Below are positions 1 to 5,077 of a stretch of 5,077 nt of DNA, piece after piece. This stretch comes from CAUZSM01 sp963582685 (GTDB lineage: Archaea; Thermoplasmatota; Poseidoniia; Poseidoniales; Thalassarchaeaceae). Each line of letters begins with the position of its first letter. The first letter of the stretch is position 1. The translations under genes and the position numbers were made by a program. Below the pieces are notes generated by a model that had not been told where the DNA came from, made no database searches, and was given only the letters and a program-made list of their open reading frames with translations. The stretch covers positions 1 through 5,077 of the forward strand of contig CAUZSM010000123.1 of assembly GCA_963582685.1 (NCBI GenBank). The letters are read 5' to 3'.

Positions 1-203
1 AGCTGGCAGGGTCATCGGAACAGTCACTGCATACGCAGACTCTACAGAGTGAAACTAACAATAGTCCAAATGACTTGGGAGACAACTAAATTCCTGATAT
101 TGTCTGAATCTGGGACAAATATTTGCACGGGACCATGTGACGTGGACATTTACATTACGTACAGGTCAAACCAAGTTGTAGGAGACAGTAGTGTCGCCAT
201 CGC
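1..203. other. Upstream non-coding stretch, possible tail of a preceding gene
   Basis: I see no confident gene here. Reading rightward from the window edge, one frame stops at TGA 50-52 (tail GTVTAYADSTE), one at TAA 87-89 (a polar tail ending NDLGDN), and the third stays open to TGA 205-207. Either of the first two would make an ordinary protein C-terminus, but with so few codons the choice cannot be made. The stretch from about 90 to 203 most likely holds the promoter and leader of the next gene. It contains the perfect palindrome CAAATATTTG (116-125), the imperfect dyad CCATGTGACGTGG (133-145) and an AGGAGA Shine-Dalgarno-like site (180-185). Confidence 0.5.
116..125 (+). promoter_or_regulatory. 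AT-rich palindrome CAAATATTTG, candidate TATA-like promoter element
   Basis: This is a perfect 10-base palindrome in the otherwise unassigned region ahead of the MoeZ-like gene. If the organism is an archaeon, AAATATTT could serve as a TATA box, and the usual spacing would place the transcription start near 145-150. That would give a leader of about 55 bases ending at the TTG at 204. If the organism is a bacterium, it could be part of a -10 region or a repressor site. Only sequence symmetry and position support the call. Confidence 0.22.
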
Positions 204-1433
204 TTGAACGCAGTTCTGAAGATAGGGGACTGCCCCGCAGGGGTCGTGACCGGAGACGATGAGCGGTCTGCTCCCGCATTGAGCCAAGACGAGAAAGCGC
301 GATATGCACGTCATCTCACTCTGCCGCAAGTCGGAGATTCTGGGCAGCGCCGACTGAAGGATGCAAGCGTTTTCTGCGTCGGCGCAGGCGGCCTTGGCTC
401 TCCAGCACTGCTGTATCTTGCCGCTGCCGGCATCGGTAAAATCACCATCATTGACGATGATACAATTGAACGTTCAAACCTGCAACGCCAGATTCTGCAC
501 GCCGACGCTTCTGTCGGCGAAAGCAAGGCAGCAAGCGCAGCATCCCGGTTGGCAGAACTCAATCCTGAGGTTGAGGTGATAACGCATGGCGAACGACTGA
601 CCAGCGCTAATGCGCTTGAATTACTGCGAGGTCACGATGTGGTGATTGATGGAACCGACAACATCCCTACTCGTTACCTAATCAACGACGCCTGCGAAAT
701 ACTCGGTATTCCTTGGGTGTACGGCAGCATCTTCCGCTTTGAGGGACAGGTCACAGTGTTCAACCACGATGGTGGACCAACCTATCGCGACCTATTCCCA
801 AACCCACCTCCACCCGAAGTTATTCCATCTTGTGAGGAAGGAGGAGTTCTTGGTATACTTCCTGGTGTAATCGGTAGTATTCAAGCGACTGAAGCGTTGA
901 AAATCATTCTTGGACTAGGCGACTTGCTGAGTGGTCGCTTGCTGGTTTATGATGCATTGGAAATGTCATTTCGTGACCTCACTTTTGCCGCGACTACAGG
1001 CAGAGAACCAGTCACCGAGTTGATCGACTACGAAGGCTTCTGTGCGGGTGCAGCAGCAGAAGGCTCACTCGCTGCTTTGGGAAATAGTGCAGGAGGGGCG
1101 TTTCCATTTGGTGAAATCGGGCCTGCGGACTATCTGAAACGCAGGGAGCAGGGCTGGAATCCTATTCTACTCGACGTTCGCAACGACATCGAGGCAGATA
1201 TTGTGACCTTACCCGAAACTGAAGGGTTGATTCCACATGAGGAAATCTTACTCGCAACCGCCTCACTTCCACGCGACCGGGACATCGTTTTCTATTGTCG
1301 AACCGGAGGCCGGTCTGCGGCCGCAGCATGGGCGCTTGGACAATCAGGATTCGAATGGAAGCGACTATGGAATCTTGCTGGTGGCATCCATGCTTGGTCC
1401 GATGAAGTAGACCCAGCGGTACCGAAATACTGA
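204..1433 (+). CDS. moeZ: MoeZ/MoeB-type sulfur-carrier adenylyltransferase fused to a rhodanese sulfurtransferase domain
   Basis: Enzymes of this ThiF/MoeB/HesA (E1-like) family adenylate the C-terminal Gly-Gly of small ubiquitin-like sulfur carriers (MoaD, ThiS, CysO or tRNA-thiolation types). The rhodanese half then passes a persulfide sulfur to make the thiocarboxylate. The protein is cytosolic. Visible signatures in the 409 residues: RYARHLTLPQVGDSGQ (33-48); nucleotide loop GAGGLGSP (60-67); SNLQRQ (91-96); DGTDN (149-153), whose Asp is essential in E. coli MoeB; and PSCEEGGVLG with the conserved Cys210. ELIDYEGFC (272-280) ends the first domain. The rhodanese domain spans about 300-409, with LLDVR (322-326), active-site loop CRTGGRS (Cys365) and LAGGIHAW. 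Both zinc CxxC pairs of MoeB/MOCS3 are absent (TYRD at 193-196, and no pair before ELIDY), as I recall for actinobacterial MoeZ. TTG 204 is the first start in frame after a stop at 189-191. GTG 246 or TTG 279 are alternatives, since the conserved region begins near residue 26. The function is firm; the carrier partner is not visible here. Confidence 0.9.
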   Translation: MNAVLKIGDCPAGVVTGDDERSAPALSQDEKARYARHLTLPQVGDSGQRRLKDASVFCVGAGGLGSPALLYLAAAGIGKITIIDDDTIERSNLQRQILHADASVGESKAASAASRLAELNPEVEVITHGERLTSANALELLRGHDVVIDGTDNIPTRYLINDACEILGIPWVYGSIFRFEGQVTVFNHDGGPTYRDLFPNPPPPEVIPSCEEGGVLGILPGVIGSIQATEALKIILGLGDLLSGRLLVYDALEMSFRDLTFAATTGREPVTELIDYEGFCAGAAAEGSLAALGNSAGGAFPFGEIGPADYLKRREQGWNPILLDVRNDIEADIVTLPETEGLIPHEEILLATASLPRDRDIVFYCRTGGRSAAAAWALGQSGFEWKRLWNLAGGIHAWSDEVDPAVPKY

Positions 1434-1456
1434 GCCGCCCCCTATGGGGTCGGCTC
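1432..1456 (+). terminator. GC-rich hairpin overlapping the stop codon of the MoeZ-like gene
   Basis: GAGCCG (1432-1437) pairs perfectly with CGGCTC (1451-1456). CCCC (1439-1442) pairs with GGGG (1446-1449) around a TAT loop, and the only mismatch is C1438/T1450. The stem begins inside the TGA stop. No T-tract follows (TGCAATAACT), so it is not a canonical intrinsic terminator. It may pause or attenuate transcription, stabilise the mRNA 3' end, or act bidirectionally. The hairpin is plain in the sequence; the terminator role is inferred from its position just after a gene and before a spacer of about 75 bases. Confidence 0.45.
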
Positions 1457-1532
1457 TGCAATAACTGCCGTTGAACCTCATAATGAGTGGTGAAGGTTGA
1501 AAGTCAGTGCTCGCCGGCCACCGCCTGATACA

Positions 1533-2651
1533 ATGGCATCAGTCATCGTCGCCGACGAGAATGAAGGCCGGCGGAATCTGCTCGCTGGCACCATTGAGCG
1601 TGAAGGATATCAAGTCACCAGAACTGGGACTCTTAGGCAATGCGAAGGGACTGCACTAGCAACTATGCCTGACGTTGTTTTGATTGAAGGCGAGTGGCAA
1701 ACAGGTGATGCGATTGATGCTGCCAGCAGATTATCCAGTGACCCTGAGTTTGACCTCAAGTGCCGCATTATGGTGCTGTCGTCCCAAAGTGGTGAGGATT
1801 ATCTTGTCAGCGCGACCAAGGCAGGAGTATCTGAGGTTCTATCCAAACCGGTTGACATGAACAAACTTCTCGTTCAGTTGGACAAGCATGCAAAGAAGAT
1901 GTTCGTACCTCCTCCCGCCGATATCAAAACTGGGTCCGGGACCGGATTCTTCGATGTCAGCATCACTCCGGGAGACCCATCGTGGTCCCTGCCGATTCTA
2001 CGCGACCTTCTCGGAGAGGATTCCATCAATTCGGAGTTCGTCAGTGGACTGCTGTCTCGAGTCAAGGAGGAGGAAGGGATTGACATCGAGATTGACAGCG
2101 AAGTCATGGAAAAAGTCCTCCGCGCTGCATTCGATGAGCTGATTCTCGGCGCGGAGGTCGAAATCGAACTCGGTGATGATGATGAACTCATCTTCGACGA
2201 AGACGAGGAGCTGACTGATGAGCAGAAAGATGAGCGGCGGAAGGAGCACAGAAAGTCCCGCCGCACAGAGATGCGCAGCCGCCTTGTCGAGGCGATGGAA
2301 AATCAAGCAGAGGAAATTCAACAGAAACTTGAGGTAGACCTTGAGAAATTGACTGAACCCCCGGAAAAAGTCGCCATTCTCACCCCTGAAACCGGACTAG
2401 TTCACATCGACCCGAATGCGTTGGAGATGACCAGACTGACTCTCGAGGTTGTCCGAGACCTGCTATGGGAAATGGGACTGTCAGTCCGAGAGAATCTAGC
2501 GATGTACTCCACACAGGTTGAGGATGCCACACAGATGCTTGAGGACGCTCTAGCATCATTGCCCGAACAACAGCAGGCCGACGACGCGGAAGCGGGCGGT
2601 GAGGACAACTCGGATGCGGACGACGCTGCAGGCAGTGATAGCGAGGAGTGA
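1533..2651 (+). CDS. Receiver-like (CheY-fold) protein with Glu at the phospho-acceptor site and a long charged, coiled-coil-like C-terminus
   Basis: From ATG 1533 the product is 372 residues. Residues 1-120 read as a response-regulator receiver domain: VIVADEN (4-10) gives beta-1 with the acidic pair D8/E9; PDVVLIE (46-52) is beta-3; IMVLSS (79-84) ends with the conserved Ser; LSKPVD (103-108) supplies the conserved Lys105-Pro106. The phosphorylatable Asp is replaced by Glu52, so phosphorelay is unlikely and a constitutive or protein-binding role is more likely. Residues 130-372 match no output domain I know. They show an acidic block (215-234), then a basic block (235-250, rich in Arg/Lys), a helix likely to be coiled coil (250-273), a helical segment (295-343) and an acidic tail (350-372). 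No DNA-binding, kinase or GGDEF motif is visible. TTG 1497 would add 12 residues, but beta-1 begins right after ATG 1533, which I prefer although no Shine-Dalgarno precedes it. It ends 6 bases before the membrane-protein gene and is probably co-transcribed with it. Confidence 0.8.
   Translation: MASVIVADENEGRRNLLAGTIEREGYQVTRTGTLRQCEGTALATMPDVVLIEGEWQTGDAIDAASRLSSDPEFDLKCRIMVLSSQSGEDYLVSATKAGVSEVLSKPVDMNKLLVQLDKHAKKMFVPPPADIKTGSGTGFFDVSITPGDPSWSLPILRDLLGEDSINSEFVSGLLSRVKEEEGIDIEIDSEVMEKVLRAAFDELILGAEVEIELGDDDELIFDEDEELTDEQKDERRKEHRKSRRTEMRSRLVEAMENQAEEIQQKLEVDLEKLTEPPEKVAILTPETGLVHIDPNALEMTRLTLEVVRDLLWEMGLSVRENLAMYSTQVEDATQMLEDALASLPEQQQADDAEAGGEDNSDADDAAGSDSEE
2645..2648 (+). promoter_or_regulatory. 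Shine-Dalgarno GGAG that selects ATG 2658
   Basis: GGAG lies inside the last codons of the receiver-like gene, with a 9-base spacer to ATG 2658. The alternative GTG at 2652, directly after the upstream TGA, would leave only 3 bases. The ATG is therefore the better start. The placement suggests translation of the membrane protein is coupled to termination of the gene before it. Confidence 0.55.
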
Positions 2652-2657
2652 GTGCAC

Positions 2658-3467
2658 ATGGCTGCTGACTCAATTCAACTTCCGTTATTACCACCGGTCC
2701 CGAGAGACCTCGCCGTAGGTCTGCACGCCGAGGAACTTCGCAGAATGCGACGTGAACAGCCGAGGCTGTACTTCTGGCGAGCCGGACTAGGACTGCTTTT
2801 CCTCGCCATCTGCGCCGCTGCTGGCTTGTTTCTTTTCCAGAATACCGAAACGGTACAGGGTTGGATCGATGATGCTGGAACATCGGGGCCGTGGATTTAC
2901 CTCGGAGTACTGGTGTTCGCCACCGTCTTGATGATGCCAACACCGATGTTGAAGATACTGTGTGGTGCTCTGTTCCCAAGCATTTGGCTTGCCGCGGCGA
3001 TTAACTTCGCTTCGGCAATAATCGGTGGCTTGCTGGCTTTCTTACTAGGCAGATGGATGTTCAGGAAAGCAGTCAAAACGGCAATAGAAAATGACCCGAG
3101 AGCGAAGAAGATTCACGCGGCTCTGGGGGAAGAAAGCCTGCGGCTATCCATGCTGGTCCGGCTATCGCCAATGATTCCCGACGAATGGGTGAATTACATT
3201 CTGTCAGCAGGTCCAGTCTCGACCAAAACTTTCGTCACAAGTTGCAGTGTCAGTGTCATCTTCTCAATCATCTATGCATGGTATGGATCCATCCTCGGAG
3301 ACCTTGCTCTTTCAGGAACTGGAATTCGCACGCTGAATGATGACCCACTTACCATAGCAATGACACTTATAGGCATCATTGCAACTGTTATTGCTACTGC
3401 AATCATCTCCAAAGTGTCGTTAGATTCGATGCAGGATATCATTGGAAATGGAGACGATGAGGAGTAG
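2658..3467 (+). CDS. TVP38/TMEM64 family (VTT/DedA-like) integral membrane protein
   Basis: The 269-residue product begins with a soluble N-terminus of about 40 residues, rich in Arg near its end (EELRRMRREQPR). This is followed by hydrophobic segments at about 42-62, 78-93, 100-131, 192-213 and 231-251. Two family hallmarks are present: a Pro-rich half-helix entering LCGALFPSIW (94-110, the usual P...L..GA.FG), then GGLLAFLLGRWMFRK (123-137); and the second half-helix RLSPMIPDEWVNYILSAG (168-185), matching the usual RlxPxxPxxxxNYxxG. It ends in a short acidic tail (GDDEE). Members of the VTT superfamily sit in the plasma membrane. Characterised relatives act in lipid scrambling/flipping (for example undecaprenyl-phosphate or phosphatidylethanolamine translocation by DedA proteins) and in ion or membrane-potential homeostasis, but the TVP38 branch has no settled substrate. 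Residues 175-176 are Asp-Glu where aromatic or Asn residues are common in this loop, which could affect substrate preference. The gene lies 6 bases after the receiver-like gene, suggesting an operon and perhaps a physical partner. Confidence 0.85.
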   Translation: MAADSIQLPLLPPVPRDLAVGLHAEELRRMRREQPRLYFWRAGLGLLFLAICAAAGLFLFQNTETVQGWIDDAGTSGPWIYLGVLVFATVLMMPTPMLKILCGALFPSIWLAAAINFASAIIGGLLAFLLGRWMFRKAVKTAIENDPRAKKIHAALGEESLRLSMLVRLSPMIPDEWVNYILSAGPVSTKTFVTSCSVSVIFSIIYAWYGSILGDLALSGTGIRTLNDDPLTIAMTLIGIIATVIATAIISKVSLDSMQDIIGNGDDEE

Positions 3468-3483
3468 ATTTCGCTCATTTTCC

Positions 3484-3506
3484 CGGCGTCCTGAGGGCGC
3501 CGTTCT
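3484..3506 (+). terminator. Hairpin with pyrimidine-rich tail after the membrane-protein gene
   Basis: CGGCGTCC (3484-3491) pairs with GGGCGCCG (3495-3502) over a TGA loop: eight pairs including one T-G wobble. It is followed by TTCTCTCC, a pyrimidine-rich but not pure-T tract. It starts 17 bases after the stop codon. It is a plausible transcription terminator separating the receiver/membrane pair from the E1 gene, and better placed than the hairpin at 1432-1456. The lack of a clean T-run keeps confidence moderate. Confidence 0.55.
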
Positions 3507-3553
3507 CTCCGCATCGTTTGTAGGCCGGACTCAGTTGAGCAAAGCCGAGGAAG

Positions 3554-5077
3554 ATGAGTCAGGACGACCTGCCCCCGATCTGGGGCGCTGATTGGCGGCC
3601 ACGCGCTCACCTCGATTTCGTTGAGGATATTCAGCCTGCAGATGCCAGAACAGAGTTGCTACGATTCATCGCAGAGAGGCACGATGGGCATCTGCGGCTC
3701 ATCGGTTGGCTTTGGGATGAGGAGGCCGCAGAATTCGAAAGCGGATGGGATGGCCCTACATTCCATCTATTCAGTGAGGCACTGGTCCAGCGCATCGAGG
3801 CCAACCTATCCCAGCGCAATGAGGAGGAAGGCATCTCTGACATCTCCGCCGCCGAGATTTTTCCGCGCCGCCATGGAGGACTACACCTATCTCGCAGAAC
3901 CACGCGATTGCTAATCGACCTCAGGCTCGCGCTGCGAAGAATGGCCCACTCAGCAACAATTAGTGTTGACCAACGTATGCTATGGCAACGATGGATGACG
4001 AGGACAAGAGCACTCGATACTCACCTGAAAGACCTGTTCGCCAATGGCCTTGACACACCTGATGGCAGCAAATTCGGCGGCAAGGGTTTCCGCAGCACCT
4101 GGCAGGAAGCGATAGTCGCCTGCGCCACCGCTCTCAATCTTGCCAGTGAAGCAGCTGATGGAGCACGACACAGGGCCGACGTCGTCGCCCCGATGATTCG
4201 TGATGTCGGTTTGGCATTGGCAATGGGTCAGACGCCTACCGCAATATTTGCCGCTCAAATGGGAAAATCCGGTTCCTACATGGATGGTGGGCATGAGGGC
4301 GCAGGCGGCAGGGACTTGCACATCGGTGATCTCAGTCTCGGTATACTGCCTCCAACCGCACCTCTACCAATCGCCAGCGCTACAACCACGGGAATCGCAT
4401 TGGCCAGCAAGAGACTGGGCATGGACAGATTCCAACTGGCACCGGTCGGAGAAGGATGCAGCAGTAGTGGAGAGTTCTGGGAAGCGATGAACTTCGGAGG
4501 GGCGAGAGGATTGCCCATCTGCTTCATGATTCAGAATAACCAGATCGCACTCGACACCTTCACCACCAGCCAGTCTGGGGCTGAAACCTGGGGTGATAAG
4601 GGAGCAGCGATGGGGACACCTGCGTGGACCATCGACGGCTCAGACCCGGCACTATTCCACACTTCGGTCATGGTTGCCCGCGAGTTCGCGCTTGAAGGCG
4701 GAGGGCCTACTCTAATTCATGTAGAAACCATGCGAGGCTGTGGCCACGCCCATCACCACGACGACCTATATATCGGTGCACCAAGCGGTAACCCCCCGGG
4801 TTATATTGACCGAGACCTGCAAGAATATTGGCGGGCTAAGGATCCGATTCCACAACATCGAGACATGCTCAAACGGATGGGAGTGGCTGAGACTGCACTT
4901 ACCACGATGGAGGATGAGGAGCAAAACTTCGTCGATGCAGGTCGCGCCGAGATGGAGGCAATGGCTTGGCCAGAGGCGGCTACGGTCACCGCAGGAATCA
5001 CCAGTATTCACGATGCTGATACTCACGATGCTCAACTCACGCGTATTCAAAACTCGGGCGCACAAGCCGGCGATGAA
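3554..5077 (+). CDS. Thiamine-diphosphate-dependent 2-oxoacid dehydrogenase E1, alpha-type (3' end beyond the window), with an unusual N-terminal extension
   Basis: The reading frame is open for all 508 codons from ATG 3554 to the edge, so the gene is partial. E1 decarboxylates a 2-oxoacid on ThDP and transfers the acyl group to lipoyl-E2 in the pyruvate/branched-chain dehydrogenase complexes. The alpha-type domain spans about 139-450: helix DQRMLWQRWMTRTRALD (139-155), VVAPMIRDVGLALAMG (210-225), GAGGRDLH (249-256), ThDP/Mg motif GEG (299-301) followed after 26 residues by NNQ (328-330), ESG-like CSSSGEFWEAMN (302-313), and MRGCGHAHHHDD (393-404), where H398 matches the catalytic His. GEG in place of GDG also occurs in branched-chain E1-alpha (BCKDHA), mildly favouring a branched-chain-type substrate. 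Residues 1-135 are an extra Trp- and Glu-rich region that I do not recognise. After W426..DPI (430-432) the usual alpha domain tails off, yet the frame continues past 475, so fusion to E1-beta is possible. A stop in frame lies at 3536-3538. GAGG (3547-3550) is a close Shine-Dalgarno. The next in-frame ATG (3941) would give an ordinary-length E1-alpha. Confidence 0.9.
   Translation, partial: MSQDDLPPIWGADWRPRAHLDFVEDIQPADARTELLRFIAERHDGHLRLIGWLWDEEAAEFESGWDGPTFHLFSEALVQRIEANLSQRNEEEGISDISAAEIFPRRHGGLHLSRRTTRLLIDLRLALRRMAHSATISVDQRMLWQRWMTRTRALDTHLKDLFANGLDTPDGSKFGGKGFRSTWQEAIVACATALNLASEAADGARHRADVVAPMIRDVGLALAMGQTPTAIFAAQMGKSGSYMDGGHEGAGGRDLHIGDLSLGILPPTAPLPIASATTTGIALASKRLGMDRFQLAPVGEGCSSSGEFWEAMNFGGARGLPICFMIQNNQIALDTFTTSQSGAETWGDKGAAMGTPAWTIDGSDPALFHTSVMVAREFALEGGGPTLIHVETMRGCGHAHHHDDLYIGAPSGNPPGYIDRDLQEYWRAKDPIPQHRDMLKRMGVAETALTTMEDEEQNFVDAGRAEMEAMAWPEAATVTAGITSIHDADTHDAQLTRIQNSGAQAGDE

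Noticed and set aside
1483..1500. Five-codon mini-ORF starting at ATG 1483 upstream of the receiver-like gene
   Set aside because: Too short to support. The motif is expected by chance, and there is no Shine-Dalgarno in front of it.
2160..2235. GAT/GAG/GAA-rich repeat-like tract
   Set aside because: It is imperfect and simply encodes the Asp/Glu block of the receiver-like protein. There is no tandem-repeat unit of constant length.
1874..2321. Minus-strand frames opposite the acidic part of the receiver-like gene, including a Ser-rich one
   Set aside because: The serine runs are simply the antisense of the GAT/GAG/GAA acidic codons. There is no independent coding support.
2380..2979. Minus-strand open frame of 199 codons across the receiver/membrane-protein junction
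   Set aside because: It runs antisense to two well-supported genes. Its product is Arg/Pro/Ser-rich with no motif, as expected from reading the opposite strand of coding DNA.
3621..3914. Plus-strand frame of 97 codons and its minus-strand partner inside the E1 N-terminal region
   Set aside because: They lie in other frames than the continuous E1 frame (3554 onward), and their products are Met/Ser/Arg-rich without motifs. The E1 frame explains the region.
4451..4456. GDG to GEG change at the E1 thiamine-diphosphate motif as a sign of an inactive enzyme
   Set aside because: Branched-chain E1-alpha enzymes such as BCKDHA naturally carry GEG, and the partner NN and catalytic His are present, so the site is expected to be active.
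4200..4527. Plus- and minus-strand frames of about 83-96 codons over the E1 catalytic domain
   Set aside because: The region encodes conserved E1 motifs (GRD, GEG, NN) in another frame, so these are shadow frames.
4789..4803. Perfect inverted repeat TAACCC-CCC-GGGTTA
   Set aside because: It lies in the middle of the E1 coding frame, encoding GNPPGY next to the catalytic loop, and no T-tract follows. Likely a by-product of codon choice.

Overview
The window carries four same-strand genes: three complete and one running off the right edge. In order they are a MoeZ/MoeB-type adenylyltransferase fused to a rhodanese domain (204-1433), an unusual receiver-domain protein with a long charged C-terminal region (1533-2651), a TVP38/TMEM64 (VTT/DedA-like) membrane protein (2658-3467), and the 5' part of a thiamine-diphosphate-dependent 2-oxoacid dehydrogenase E1 gene (3554 to the edge, 508 codons with no stop). 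There are no RNA genes, insertion sequences, CRISPR arrays or recognisable phage genes.

Organism: base composition is roughly balanced. Starts include ATG and probably TTG, Shine-Dalgarno sites are patchy, and several proteins end in very acidic tails (DDAAGSDSEE, GNGDDEE). All four families occur in both Bacteria and Archaea. A marine euryarchaeal lineage (Poseidoniia-like) would fit the acidic tails, weak Shine-Dalgarno use and 2-oxoacid dehydrogenase. An actinobacterium-like bacterium would fit the MoeZ-like zinc-less architecture. No marker gene settles this, so the assignment is a low-confidence inference.

Layout: positions 1-203 hold no convincing gene, only possible tails of an upstream gene and possible promoter elements. 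The MoeZ-like gene is followed immediately by a GC-rich hairpin (1432-1456) and about 100 bases of spacer. The receiver gene and the membrane-protein gene are only 6 bases apart and almost certainly co-transcribed. A second GC-rich hairpin with a pyrimidine-rich tail (3484-3506) lies between the membrane-protein gene and the E1 gene, which is probably a separate unit.

Functionally, the first gene should activate the C-terminus of a ubiquitin-like sulfur carrier and load it with sulfur. The E1 gene should start oxidative decarboxylation of a 2-oxoacid. The middle pair is a candidate regulator/membrane module of unknown role. The most notable points are the receiver domain whose phospho-acceptor Asp is replaced by Glu, its unclassified charge-segregated C-terminus, and the E1 N-terminal extension of about 135 residues. 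I do not see clear proof of a new multi-gene system.
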